DNA of 64,000 bases from Muricea muricata (Eukaryota; Cnidaria; Anthozoa; Malacalcyonacea; Plexauridae): contig OY979716.1 of assembly GCA_963855995.1 (NCBI GenBank), positions 45,102,213 to 45,166,212 of the forward strand, written 5' to 3'. The position numbers and the translations under genes were made by a program. The notes beneath the pieces are model-generated. The model ran no database searches. It was given only the letters and a program-made list of their open reading frames with translations, and was not told the origin of the DNA. Of the stretch, positions 42,001-53,857 are shown piece after piece; position 1 is the first letter of the stretch, and every line of letters starts with the position of its first letter.

Positions 42001-43227
42001 ATTATGTCGCATTAATGCGGACATATTTTTAACTGTACTATAATGCCCGTCGTAATAGAATAATTGCACATTCCGTTCGTGCCTTGTATTCGGTTGTCGA
42101 AGGTATATTACTTCTTTTTCATTGTCATCCCATCCAAAAACCATGACAGAAATCTTATTCATATTTTCGAAAATATCCAATTCGTGAAGCGGTGTTGGGA
42201 AACTTATACACGACCAATCTAATTTTTCCGATTGATCTCGAAGTTTTTGTGTAAGTTTTTCTGAATCACGTTTTCGAGCAATCGGATTTAAATACCTCGT
42301 AACGGACCATTTAAAACACTGGTCATCAAGATTCTTTACGTTCACGATCCCGTTCTCACGACAAAGCTCCAATTCCGTCGGTAACGGTTTATAACTTGAA
42401 CCGACAATGGCTGGAATTTCAGAAAACGCTAACATAACGTGATCAAACGACTCTAACATCCACCCCGAACCTTCCATACTCTCAACCCTATGAAATTGTT
42501 CTGGAATCACCTCTAACATCGCGTTGACTATGGCTTTGGGGTTCGTACCTTCAAAATTTTCAAACACCGTTCCAGAGTGTAAACCTTTTAATTGCCGAAG
42601 AAAACCATTTCCCGACCGTCGTATCATCCAAGGACTAACGCTAAGCCCGACTTTCGTATTCCGGTTCGCACGAATTAACTCGATAACCTGTGGCCTTATA
42701 AACTCAAATAACGATTCCAAATTACGATGTTTTATACGCTGATCGTTAAGTTTATAACGGACCCGAGCACCTTCGAAATGATTCCCGTACAAATTAAATT
42801 GTGGTGGTTGCTCGTACGTAATATGCTCGGGAATTTTATTCGCACAAAACTCGCGTAACACTTTTGCACGTAACGCCCTTTCATTCAACGGTCTTTTTTG
42901 TTGCAAATAACCACCAAGAAGTGGGAACTGAGCCAATGCTTGTCGTGCGGTCATTTGTTCACCGTTCACCCAGACCGAACCCCGTTGCCGGGGTAAAATA
43001 ATATAAGGGTCACGATTGTTTCGTACCGCGTCCTGCAAATAAGTGTCTACGACGTCCTTTTTAATTCCACCCACTTTTAATAACCGATGCAGTTTATTCT
43101 GTTGCGGCCCACTTCTTAAAGGCCCGTTCCGTTGTAAAAACTCAGACACGTCGGGTTCTTTCAGGATATTGGTAATGGATTGTGATTTCCCGTTATAGGT
43201 AAAAAAGCCTTTTTTACGACCTGTCAT
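39100..43227 (-). pseudogene. Protein-primed family B DNA polymerase (pPolB), two frameshifts
   Basis: Replicates the element; about 1,370 codons. I take ATG 43,227 because AAATAAATAAA lies just before it and inside the longer 43,251 frame. N-terminal region unique; treble-clef/HNH-like insert (CWICQKGF, DHCHFTGKFRGAA, KCNL near residues 595-630), typical of Polinton polymerases. Exonuclease motif YGDFEC near residue 500 and Y(x3)YCKVD near 800. After a shift near 40,625: motif A YLDANNLYGW, motif B NNAVFGKT, motif C TDTDS. A second shift near 39,450 leaves the C-terminal tail (39,444-39,100) in a third frame. Otherwise well kept. Confidence 0.92.
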
Positions 43228-43263
43228 TCTACCTTTATTTATTTTGCACAATTCCGTGCCATC

Positions 43264-43292
43264 AATTTTCTATCCTAAAAAGATAGAAAATT
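43264..43292. terminator. 11-bp hairpin upstream of pPolB
   Basis: AATTTTCTATC - 7-nt loop - GATAGAAAATT, perfect. Lies downstream of the next minus-strand gene (43,359) and before the polymerase start. 43,293-43,358 shows nothing else. Confidence 0.6.
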
Positions 43293-43358
43293 AAATGACA
43301 GGTCATAAAAAAGGGTTGTTTCCTTAAAAACACACAAAAAAATTCCCTCGATTTTTTT

Positions 43359-43804
43359 TTACCAAGCCATATCGACTAGTCTATCATGCTTTCGGACATT
43401 CTCTTTCACTAACGCATCATACACTTTCACTTGTAAACCTATTTTGTCCCCATTAAACAAAATCCCAGTAACCTCCAACACGGCTTTCACGTCGCAACAT
43501 TTATCCTCGTACTCCGAAACGTCAACCTTACTGTCGACCTCGTAAAATTTCACAGAAGGTTTTAGTTTAGGGTAAATTGTATTCTCATCGTCACCGTAAA
43601 ATAATTTTTCGTCAATGGGAAACCCAAATGACCTTCACATTCTTTGACAATATTTTTTAAAGTCTTTAGGGTTTCGTCGTCTAATTTTAAAGACATGGAA
43701 AGCGTCTTAAATTTATTATCTCTTTTAACACCGAACGAAAAACATTTATTCGTCTTTACAAAATAAGGTTCGCCATTCATTGTCTTGATCGGGATCATTT
43801 CCAT
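43359..43804 (-). pseudogene. Small protein of about 148 aa, frameshifted
   Basis: Two overlapping pieces: 43,804-43,562 (MEMIPIKTMNGEPYFVK start; KTLSMSLKLDDETLK) and 43,620-43,359 in another frame (DEKLFYGDD, then AVLEVTGILFNGDKIGLQVK and VDMAW). The beta-strand-rich second part could be an OB-type fold, in keeping with a DNA-binding role near the polymerase, but this is a guess. The start may lie further upstream and have been separated by the nested transposon at 43,843. Confidence 0.5.
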
Positions 43805-43842
43805 TCCAGGGACGTTCAAAGGCTTTTAAGCTTTAAGTGAGA

Positions 43843-44100
43843 TAGGCCGTAGGATGAGCATTCAAAACATGCAATTCCGTTGCACCCATCGTGGAACTAC
43901 ATAATTTTTACATAAATATATAGATTAGAACTTACTGTATCAGAATCCGTTTGTCCCCAAGCGATGCAGTTGCACAAATTGAAATAAAACACTTACGAAG
44001 TTTGCACCGTTCGTATATTCAAATCTACAATTCGCCATTGTTTTTGTTGAAAGTGCGCATGCCCAGTTAAGAAACACTGGTCTCAATGCGTGTCTGGATG
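43843..44100. repeat. Left inverted repeat of the nested transposon
   Basis: About 258 bp, pairs with 50,551-50,818; the right repeat has some 10 extra bases near the tip. Includes sequence around CCATTGTTTTTGTTGAAAG that lies just upstream of the coding start on the right side, so the right repeat probably holds the promoter. Confidence 0.85.
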
Positions 44101-44416
44101 AGAACAGGAGATACCTAAAAATTAAGGTTATCCCTAAAATAACCCTGCTATTTACGAAAGAATAAACAGCTATGCCAGATCAAAATTTGTAGATGTCCCA
44201 AAACGTCCAAAAATTCTATGCCCCCCCCTCAATCCCAATATACGCCACTTTGACAGCTGAAACTTCACAGCACTTCTGAACGCAAGAAAAATTCATCATC
44301 GTTTTACTGAAAACAAAATCTCAAAAGTTTCCGGATGATCCTTTGATAACTCTGCGACAGAATTTTTTATTTTTTGAGGCAAGGCCTGATGTACAAACCT
44401 GAGAATCAACATAACA

Positions 44417-47400
44417 CTAGCCAAACATATCATCAGCTTCAACGTCATCGTCATCGTCAAATTCATCATTTTCCTCATCATCTGTCATCGCGTTATCTTC
44501 GCCGTCGAAGTTCACACAACCATTACAGCCACAAAGACCAGTGCATTTTAGTTCTGCTTTCACGCAAGCACATCGCCTTGTCGAGCAACCAGACTTGCAC
44601 CCACAGTTCACATTTTCAAGGATACCATCTGGAGCTACAGGCATAGTCATCCACTTAACCAACACCTGGCCATCCTTGATCTCCCAACCAAAATCACTTA
44701 TTGGAGGAGGAGATATAATTGCTTGGAGCGAACTCTTCCAGATATATGCTTAGTATGAAGAACGAGTTGTATGCAGTAACAATACATCTTTTGTACAAGG
44801 CATTGTGTTCTCGGAATATTGTCCGATACTAAACAGATTAAACCGTGCAATATTGACATCGTCATCACACAATTGTCCGTACAAAACGCAGACATACTTT
44901 TGGATGCATTGAAACAGCTCTTGTCTAACTGTGCAAGTTGATCCTAGTGACTTGAAGGCAGATGCAAATTCTGGATATTTTTCTAAGGTGTTCAATGTCT
45001 TGCTTTTCCCTTTTCCATAAAAAGCACTAGTGCTATCACAGCCTAATGATTAAAAAATTGATTAGTGAATTTAACTTCGGTGCTTGATATTCAATCCAAT
45101 TGCAAAATTTGAGCACTTAATTTTAAATGCATATTTAAACAAACCTTAAATATTGTTTACCTGTAAATGCGTGAAAGCCAATGAGAGCATTGCAGAGATC
45201 ATTGCCAAGGGTTAAATGTACCTTATTTACGTCCAAAATTCGTCTATGGTTACCAGTCCCTGTGTCGAAGTACATGGCAGCAGGTATTGCTGGTTTGTGT
45301 CCTAGCATCAAGATAAAGACATCTGTATCAGGGCTGCGTATGATTACACGATCGTGGGCTGTGGATGCGTGTCGTGCATGAAGTAGCAATCTTGTATCCG
45401 CTTCTTCGTGGTCACAACACAGTTCCGAGCATTTCTCAAACACAACTTCGCCTTCAGTGGATGCACTGACTCGATCACACAGCTTTCCGTGAGTAATAAA
45501 CAACTCTACACTTGCAAGAGAGGTTAACAAAATCTCAACATTTTTCAGATGATGTAAAAAGAACTCGATCAATGCCTCCTTGTTCTTCCCAACTGACAAA
45601 AACTTCTTGAACTGTCTCGGTACCTTTTGTTGTGGACTGAGAATCATAATAACGGTCGATCCTGCGTCAGCGCGTTCACTTCTTTCGAGATTCTTGATAC
45701 TTATATCGGGATATGTATCGCAGACAAAATCTACCCTTGTTGACTTCGAATTTGCTGCTGATGATAAAATTCTGACGAGAATGCTTTCTACCAAATCTCC
45801 AAAGGTTTCCGGAATGCGTTTAATCGTCTGGATTAATGCCATTCCGTCCAGTATCAAAGCATTGTTTTCTGAAAATTCTTCAGTGAGTGGATCCTGTACA
45901 CGATCTTCAAGAATGTGTAATAATTTCGCTTTAGGAGTTTTTACCAGCTTTCCTTCTACGGTTGCTATTGGTGACGGGAACTTTCGTAGACTGTACGTCA
46001 GAACTTCCATCATGTCAACGTTTCTCGCCTTTCCTACTGCAAGCAATCTGGTGATGAACTTCAGATCGTTTCTTAATTCGACAACTTGTTCTTTGCTGCT
46101 CTTAGCTTTTGCCTTCTTACCCATTGTTGTAAAGGTCTTCAGTTTGGTAGCTTTAAGTTTCGCAAACAGGTCCGGTTCTTCATTTAATAAGTGTTCGGAC
46201 ATGAAAGCCCGTACATCTCTGTTCTCCTATTTCCTTTGCACGTGTCATATCTTCAGAAACATCTTCACCTGCGACCTTTCCATTGGCAATATTGACCATG
46301 TTTTCTTCTACATCAAACGGATTGCTCATTGCTGTTATAATTTCCAAAACATTGCTAACTTCCAGCTCATGGTGTTTGATTTGTGTAGCATCCATGTCTT
46401 TACGTACTCTATATATTGTAAGAAATTGAAATATATTAACTTCAAGATAAAGCTTATGGCCATGGGACTGGAAGACCAGGTTTGTCCATTTACATTGTAG
46501 GAACATGTACCTAGTGTTAGTTGAATTCTCGGTCATGTTGATACACTGTCTGGTAATAGCGCCACGGTCTGCTTGTGCCATAATCCATCTGTGAACTGCA
46601 TGCTTGTTCAGTGTGAATCCAACCATACCACCTCTGACTTTGGAGTCTCTATTGTATGTCTGCTCCATAACCTGATCGCACGCACTTGATGAGAAACCAT
46701 ACGTTTTCTGTCGCTGACACGTCCAGTTGTTCAATATATCGTTAGTTGCGCCTAACAATATTAGAGAGATTCACAACATAAGGGTGTGTTCACGAATTTT
46801 AACTAAACATAAGACGCAGGTAAATTGAGGCTTTTTGGTTTCCTTACACAAGAAATAGTGCTCCTGTGCTGCAAAAGAAAGGTAGGGGTCAACTATCATG
46901 AATAACTGAAACAAGTGTTTGATGAGAGCCGCGCTACAAATTGGATGCATTTTAGTGTATAAAATTTTTGGAACCCTTAAATCAGACATTCTAGAGAGGA
47001 CAACCCCCCCCCCCATAAAAAATCATGCATGGAAATCAGGATGTTTTACCTACCTGGATGTGTTGTTTCAAGACATAACATCTCAAGCCAATAAACTGTT
47101 CCGTATCTGGCATAATGTACTCTATCCATCGCAAAAAACCATGGCAGCATTGACCTGACTGATGCCAGATGTAAACTCCAATCGTTTTCTCGTGTTGCAC
47201 GTAAAAATAACAGGAGGACTTGTACCATCTCAATATAACTTAACCACAAAGCGAATGTCGGTTTTTTCAACGCCTCTGATTGCACAAATGTGACAATGGC
47301 TGATCTTAATTCTTCAAATTCCTGCGACATGACTTTTGTTAGGTATTCTTCATGTGGAAACCGTGCAGCCAGGTTCTCTAAAGCACAAATTAAATGGAGC

Positions 47401-50400
47401 TTCAAGGCACGCAAAGTTCTTCTGTTCAATTTGCTGTTTTATTAAAACTTGATCACTACCTACTGCACTGAACAACCTACACTACACTGCTATCTATATA
47501 TTTTATGTATTTTCAGGTCTAGTCGCACTCGGAAAGTTTTGTCCTTTTTGTCATCTGATAGCGAATCTAGGAATCATTCAAATAACAATCTAACCAAAGC
47601 TTCATACACAACTTTGTGCGACCGTACACTTCTGTTGTAGTGTTTGCCCGACATTACCCCGTTTATGGACCCGACTGCCACAATTTCCGACTCAATAAGA
47701 ATGTCCTAGAAAGAACAATGCAACTAATGTTAATTATTTGGTATCTGCGTTTATCTGTTATGAAACCACAACATTCAATTTTTTATATAATTTAGAAAAA
47801 CACTAAAAACACGTAGTTGTTTGTTTCATTGAAATTGTCCTATTCTAACCAAGAATTCCCATGCAGTAAATCAATTCAGAAAATATCAGCTGAATACCTT
47901 CAATCCAGCATCTTTAAAAAGCTTGGAGATTGCCCCACAAAACGCCATAGCCATGTGAAAATCACCAAGTCGGACAATGAATTCATAACACTCTTCCTTC
48001 CATCTAATTTGCTGAGCTTTTGAATAGATCGCCTCATCGAAAACCAAGCAGATGTATCTTATGTTCAGTTTGTCAGCAATCTTTTCACTTTTTCTTAATA
48101 TCTCCTTTACTGTCGAAAATTCCGTGGAACTTCCATCAATTATTGGGAGATAACCTATCTTTGACTGAATAGGTGTATTATGTTTGCTTACAACTTTAGT
48201 GTTATACCCAGTCCAATTCGGAAGGATGTTTCTGTTACCGAGATATCTACACAGACAAAATGCTAGGTCCTTCTTCTTTGCGTCGGCTTGGGGTTCAGTA
48301 TAGTGGCTCTCATCAGTTTCAATACCATGCATTGCTTCTTTCAATTTGATAGTCTTCCTTTTTCCTATGAAATACGGTTTAATGTCTTGTAATGAGGCAA
48401 CGACCGATTTCTTCCGAGGAACACTCTCTCTCTTCTCTGAAACACCTGACAAGCCAGTGTCCCTCTGAATTATAATACCTCCAGTTATATGAGTAGTGCC
48501 TTTTCCTGATCTTGTTTCCTCCGAAAAGTCATCATTGTCCCATGCAAGTGTAGTTGGGGCATTACAAATAAATCCTGGAGGAATAATATCGTCCTTTGAT
48601 ATGTTTAACTGTGCAAGGGCTGTTTCATGAGCCAATACATACGAGTGCGACATGCAATGTCCCAAACCGCTTAACAACGATATCACAGAAGCAGATCCGG
48701 TCAGTTGCCTGAGTGCCATGGCTAGTGCTGTGCTTTTAGGACTTGGATTTCTTTGTTTCGATGCTAGGTTGACAAGATCTTGCGTTATTGACATCAATTT
48801 GGCGTGTTATAAAGTTCATGGGGAACAACTTTCTTAACATTGTCCATTGTTAGATCTGATGCTAACGGTGGCCATGGTAAGTCGAGTTTAGGAATTTCCT
48901 CCACTTTTCGTTTTAAAATTAACACCGCGTTGTATAACACTTCTAACTCGTTCGTTTCAGGATATCTTTTCACAGATGACACTTTATCACGAACACCGTG
49001 TTCGCTAAGGCAGTCCTCTTCATCCATTTCCCCATCACTTTCATCAGATGCATATAACATGTGCTCTTCAACCAACTCCGAAGAGTCTAAATTTTCAACG
49101 TAGACAATCTCACTAACGTTCCGTTTCTTAGGCATCAAAAACACAGGTTGTGGATAGTCTTTGCGTAACCGTTGCTTAAGCTTGAAAGCTCTGTATTTAG
49201 AGGCATCCACGCTTTCTTTTTCTTTGGCAATTTCAACAAATTTCATGAACAAGTCTTTCATGTATTTTAGTTCCTTTCTTTCGATAATTTCAGCCTCGAT
49301 TACTTCCTTGCAGAAAATGCTATACGATTTTTCATATATTGTCTTTATTGTTACAGAATTATGAGTTTCCTTTTCAATTCTTGAAACAAATTTTGTGTAA
49401 TTACTATAGCACACTCTGTGGTACCGAACTTCTACTGCGACACAATCTTTGTCGCTAATTTGTACAAGAATCCGCTCATCATTTTTCTTTTCAGCTGCTT
49501 TTCGTAATTGACCAGTGTCTAGTGTTCCTGCTAATACTAGTGGTGTTCTCCTTCTCTTTTGGGTTTTCTATTAAAAAAATTATCGAAATGTCAGAATATC
49601 TATTTAACAAATAGATAACATTTTGCCGTTGTCTGTTCAGTTATAGATACACTGTACCACATTATGATGTTTACCGTGTATCTATAACTGAACAGACAAT
49701 GGCAAAATGTTATCTATTTATTTTATGTAAAAAAAATGAGGAAATTTTTGCCAAAATAAGCTTTGTAGTGCGACGAAAAAACTTTAGCACGCCATTTGAC
49801 GTAATTATGATCTATACAAAACAAAGCACGCCATTGGCTGTCGATATTTCTAAAATTGCTGTGATTGGCTTGTCGCTGAAATGGCGTCAGCGTGCGTCTG
49901 TCTTCTAATAGATCACAGTTCTTGACCAATGAAAATCCAGAATGAACTCTGATTATTATATAAATACCTTATAACTTAACGAATATGTTTAAATTTTTCA
50001 TTGGCACACAAATTCTGGGTTCAATCTTACCTTGTCTTTTGTAAACCAAGATGAATCTCTTCCACAAATAATACAACATTCTGGCAGTGCATGCTTGTTT
50101 CTTTGAGGCATAGCCTTGCTTGGTTGTGCATCTGAATTTCAAGTTAATTTTCTTCGCGGTTCTACGGGTTTCATTACTTCCATTTCGACTCGGCTGGAAA
50201 TGCTTTCAGTGTTCGCACTGTCTTCTTTTTTTTGTTGCCTAGAAATCTTTTCTTTGTCACAGAATTTTTTGTAACAAGTCTTGTGATAATAACAATCCAA
50301 ATCAAAACTTTCATCATCTTTCGATAACTGTGAATTTAGGTAGCTGTCGTCAAATATATCGTAGGAATTCTTCGCTATATTAGCTTGTTCACAATGAAGC

Positions 50401-50561
50401 TTTGCCCATTTCTCCCTACATTCAATAAACTTTTGTAACCTTAACTGAGAAACCTTAAAAAGATTCTCCTTTACACCTTCGAAATGCATAAAACATGACT
50501 GTATTTGACCCTTATTCTTAGCCATCTTATGGTAATCTGTGTATTTTGCGCATCCAGACAC
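44417..50561 (-). pseudogene. CXC (Tesmin/TSO1-like) and PIN/XPG-like transposon protein, multi-exon, decayed
   Basis: Exons recognisable on the minus strand: 50,561-50,031 (CYYHKTCYKKFC and CIICGRDSSW, zinc-binding; in-frame TGA at 50,139; donor GTAAG), 49,567-48,794 (YHRVCYSNYTKF), 48,797-47,890 (YICLVFDEAIYSKAQQIRWK, GDFHMAMAF), 47,707-47,570, 47,429-47,050 (FLRATRENDWSLHLASVR, MLPWFFAMDRVHYARY), 46,758-46,205 (SSACDQVMEQTYNRDSK), 46,202-45,150 (CDHEEADTRLL then SPDTDVFILML, acidic residues as in XPG/PIN nucleases) and 45,050-44,417 (GCKSGCSTRRCACVKAELKC, CXC). A frameshift near 48,800 and a TAA near 44,753 break it. Possibly the transposase, but no DDE motif assigned. Confidence 0.65.
49609..49719. 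repeat. Long hairpin with 44-bp arms
   Basis: Arms 49,609-49,652 and 49,676-49,719 pair with one mismatch, around a 23-nt loop. It sits in an intron of the nested transposon gene, just upstream (minus strand) of the acceptor at 49,567. Might be a tiny MITE-like insertion or a structured intron element. Confidence 0.75.
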
Positions 50562-50818
50562 GCATTGAGACCACTGTTTCTTAACTGGGCATGCGCACTT
50601 TCAACAAAAACAATGGCGAATCGTAGATTTGAGTATACGAACGGTGCAAGCTTCGTAAGTGTTTTATTTCAATTTGTGCAACTGTATCGCTTGGGGACAA
50701 ACGGATTCTGATACAGTAAGTTCTAATCTATATATTTATGTAAAAATTATGTAGTTCCACGATGGGTGCAACGGAATCTGTTTTATGAGTATCTTTTGAA
50801 TGCTCATCCTACGGCCTA
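50551..50818. repeat. Right inverted repeat of the nested transposon
   Basis: Pairs with 43,843-44,100; the coding start at 50,561 overlaps its inner edge. Confidence 0.85.
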
Positions 50819-50861
50819 AGACCGACATTGTTTTATCTAATCCTAAAATGACAAAAAATAT

Positions 50862-51150
50862 TTTTGCGATTTTTTTTTTGGGAGCTGCCATCTTGAAAAT
50901 TCCTTACGAAATTTTTAAGGAATTTTTTACAAAAAAAAAAATTTACAAAAGTGACATCGCTCAAAAGGTGGTAGGAAAATTTTTTTTCCATCGCTCAAAA
51001 GGTGATTTTTAACTCAAATTGAAAAAGTTTTCGTGGGATTTTCTCAAGTTGACATCGCTCAAAAGGTTTTGACCCAGCAGGATTTGGGTACCCGGCAGGA
51101 TCTAATGGGTGTGCAGAATTGGGACGAATCCGGCCAAATACTACACTACT
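50862..51150. repeat. Right terminal inverted repeat of Polinton copy 1
   Basis: Inverted copy of 26,534-26,824 with scattered substitutions. The YY1-type site is changed by one base (AAGATGGCAGC, 50,884-50,894). Followed by CATTTG (51,151-51,156), the second half of the target duplication. A LINE reading frame runs straight into it (51,642-50,995), a direct sign of insertion into coding sequence. Confidence 0.92.
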
Positions 51151-51156
51151 CATTTG

Positions 51157-52117
51157 GCGTGTGAGAGAGGTTTTTCTGCTGCGTTGGTCGGCAGCTTTAC
51201 AACGAGAATAAGAGCGTGTAACCTCTCTCAAATAAAATTTACCCTGGTCCCACCAGTCCATAAGTGAGGCAAAATCCTCGTGATGTTCTAGGGACTGCCA
51301 ATGGGACCAGAAAGAGCTCACCAGGCTGACGTACTCGGGATCTTTCAGGAGGGATGTATTGAATTTCCACACTCCTGTGCCCGAGTCTATCTTTGGCAAC
51401 AGATGGAATTTCACCAAAAGATATTGATGGTCTGTGAGGAATGACGGATGGTATTCGCATTCCTCAATCGAGTCAGCCATAGCTGTTGGAGCCCACACCA
51501 TGTCGATTCGCGACGCACGACCACCCGATCCGTGCGTCCACGAATATGCTATGCGTCCTGGATGTAAGTGACGCCATAGCGCGTATGTTTGTGTGTAAGA
51601 CATGAGCGACTCCAATGCAGCAACACTCACGCCTGTGCGCAAAGCGATTTGGTGCGTGAAAAGGATCTCTCATTCTATCCACTTCGGGATGAAGAACGGA
51701 GTTAAAATCGCCCCCGATAAAGACGGGGCGCGATAAATCAATTAAGTCTGTTAATGATGTTAGGTAGCGATTACGCTCCGGGTTGGTGTTCATAGCGTAT
51801 AACGAGACAAAACTTAATTGATTCTCCCCAAAATCAACAAAAACTTGTATGAAGTGGCCATGATCGTCCTTTATGATCTTGGAGATCTTCCAGGTATCTC
51901 TTACTAGTATGGCGACGCCTGCACTCTTTGATGTAAAGGAAGAGGAGGCGACGCGATAGCCGCTATTTGCGAACCACTTCCTGGCAGATTCGTGTGAAGG
52001 GGTGTGCGTCTCTTGTAGACACACGACATCAGCCTTCATGCATTTTAACCAGTCTACCAGTGCGGTTCGCTTGACATGATCGTTTAGTCCGTTAATGTTG
52101 ACTGAAATCAAATTCAT
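51157..52117 (-). pseudogene. LINE copy 4 ORF2, endonuclease and linker
   Basis: Start 52,117 (MNLISVNINGLND), LQETH and GGDFNSVL endonuclease motifs. A 2-bp deletion near 51,630 shifts the frame between the segments 52,117-51,473 and 51,642-51,157. The Polinton interrupts it after SLTRQM. Confidence 0.88.
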
Positions 52118-53857
52118 CGTTTGATTCCAGCGTTAGGGGTAAAAACTCCAGTGAGAGAGGGAGCTCAGGACTGGACAGCTCCGTGAGGAGTGCCCGGTTA
52201 ATGTCGTCGATGGTGGTGGGCTCGGTTGTTGACTCTATATCCGAGACAGGTGCGCCACTCACCAAACGATCAAACAACCCCTGCGAAGAAGCAGGGGAAG
52301 GTAAAAAATCAGTTGACGAGGCAACCGAGCCTGGCGGTGACTCTTCCCCGTCAACTGAGGGTCTGTAAAAGACTGGTGTATTGATAATCGCAGGAGAGGA
52401 GATCGGCGTCATCTCCCCCCTGGTGACGATATTGGAACCACTACGGGATCAAAAATTAATGAGGGATCGGAACTGTTGTCATTGGGTTCCACGATCCCTA
52501 TCTCGACTCCAATTAGGGGAGGGGTACCTCGTAGATCAGGCGTGACCTCGGAGGCCCAAGACACCTCCCCTTCCTCTCTTATTTCGATGAGGCTTTCTTC
52601 CTCCTCTTGCACTAGTGCCCCTGTGGGCGTTGCCATGGGGTCGGACGTGACCTCTGGCTGTGGCCGTGCAACATCTAATGTTGTCATGGCTGGCGCTTCG
52701 GCTGGGATGGCCAGTGTCCCATCCAATGAGACTAATGGCACATCCTCAGCTTGTTGTTGTTGTTGCTGTTGTTCAGAAAGTGCTACATCTAATGTAACAC
52801 TTGGCGCCTCTAATGCGGGCAACGATGGTGTTTGCCCGAAGGAAGAAATTGGCGTTGTTTGCCAACACTCGATAGCTAAGGGGTCGATAACGGATGACCC
52901 CGAGAGACAATTATCAAGTTCCTCATCGCTTGAGGAGTTGAGACGGCGTCGCTTGTTTTTATGCAACACAGCGAGGGGAATATTGTCCCTATCTATCTCT
53001 GCCTGTGTTGCAGTGACCTTTGCTCTACCCCCCGTCGGCTTTGTCCACGTCGATGTTGTGATCGTGGAGCTCGATCGAGAGGTTGTTGTTGATGTTATTG
53101 TGGCTGGTGTTTTTGCCTGAGAACGGCCACTTCGACGCCTACAAACCCGTAGCGTAGTTATTTTTCGCACAGCAGTGCGGACTGGACCAGATTTCGCAGC
53201 AGCCTGTTGTTCGGCCTCGATGATACTGGCCGCGAAATCTGCCTCTGTGATTTCCTCTGACTCGCTTGCCGATGTTATAGGCATATTAAATGTGGATCTT
53301 AGTTGCTTTATTTGCCGAGTGAGAGGTGTTAAAGTCAAGTGAGACTGAACTCTCAATGGACTGTCAGCCTCACTATTTCACTGGATGGCTTTTGTTGCAC
53401 CATCCAGTGTGATCTTCGGATCAGCGTGATCCGAAGATCTCTCATCATCCATTGACTGGATGGATGATGAGTCCCTTATTTCCCCCGGCTCTAATTCATC
53501 ATCAGTAGGAGTTGGTACATTGAACATCTCGCGCAAAGCGGCGAGATGTTTAGCCGGAGGCGATGTTCATACAAGTGTTAGAGAAGTCTCCTGTGAAGGC
53601 TGAGTATCTATCAACTCAGCCACGGCTTTGGGGGATCGAGCGACCTCGTCTTTTGAAATTACATCATCAGCCATACTCGATTTACCCCTTGACAATGACT
53701 GGCCTTTGGCACGGCCAGCCTTCAATTTAGTTGAGGGAGCTTTGGCAGGGGAAGGGTCTGTCTCCGAAGATTTTAGCACAACTCCCTGCTTGTTGTTTAG
53801 TTTATTTCTTAAGTCAGTCTCCCCCAACGGAGACTTCACTTTATTTAGTGTTGTCGT
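52092..53857 (-). pseudogene. LINE copy 4 ORF1, truncated and frameshifted
   Basis: Segments 53,857-53,567, 53,356-52,409 and 52,412-52,092. Contains the LGETDLRNKLNNKQ region, the TTLRVCRRRSGRSQAKT basic stretch, and the acidic end SNDEFDFSQH. RRM and CCHC are lacking. Long plus-strand frames in this interval (52,476-53,120) are antisense shadows. Confidence 0.8.

Larger units (their letters stand above)
43843..50818 (-). mobile_element. Nested DNA transposon (6,976 bp) with CXC/PIN-like protein
   Basis: Ends TAGGCCGTAGGATGAGCATT in inverted orientation at both sides, with inverted repeats of about 260 bp (43,843-44,100 and 50,551-50,818). Flanks give AGA/AGA (43,840-43,842; 50,819-50,821) if the tip is TAGGCC, or a TA duplication if it is GGCC. 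It interrupts the right arm of the Polinton. It encodes one large multi-exon gene. I cannot place it in a named superfamily. From memory, similar CXC-domain proteins are highly repeated in cnidarian genomes. Confidence 0.85.
26534..51150. mobile_element. Polinton/Maverick-like DNA element, copy 1 (24,617 bp)
   Basis: Begins AGTAGTGTAG and ends CTACACTACT, with inverted repeats of about 290 bp and a 6-bp duplication CATTTG (26,528-26,533 and 51,151-51,156). The uninterrupted LINE reads GATGCATTTGGCGTG at this place in copies 1 and 3, which proves the insertion point. Polintons are known for 6-bp duplications, AG...CT termini, protein-primed PolB, retroviral-type integrase, packaging ATPase and capsid genes, all present here. 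Seven or more genes are disrupted and part of the integrase/capsid region is deleted, so it is defective. Confidence 0.93.
51151..53857 (-). mobile_element. U1-targeted LINE, copy 4, 5' part
   Basis: Continuation of 23,541-26,533. ORF2 endonuclease and linker (51,157-52,117) and ORF1 C-terminal two-thirds (52,092-53,857). The 5' end is missing: at about 53,857 similarity to the ORF1 of copy 1 stops and other sequence begins. Confidence 0.85.

Noticed and set aside
43840..50821. Assignment of the nested transposon to the KDZ group because of its CXC domain
   Set aside because: As I remember them, KDZ elements leave 8-bp duplications; here only AGA or TA can be matched, and the middle domains look different.
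26534..51150. A free virus genome rather than an integrated element
   Set aside because: Target duplication, LINE flanks, multiple disrupted genes and a nested transposon show a resident, decayed insertion.
52476..53120. Plus-strand 214-aa frame
   Set aside because: Antisense shadow of LINE ORF1; the same shadow appears in the other copies with different breaks.
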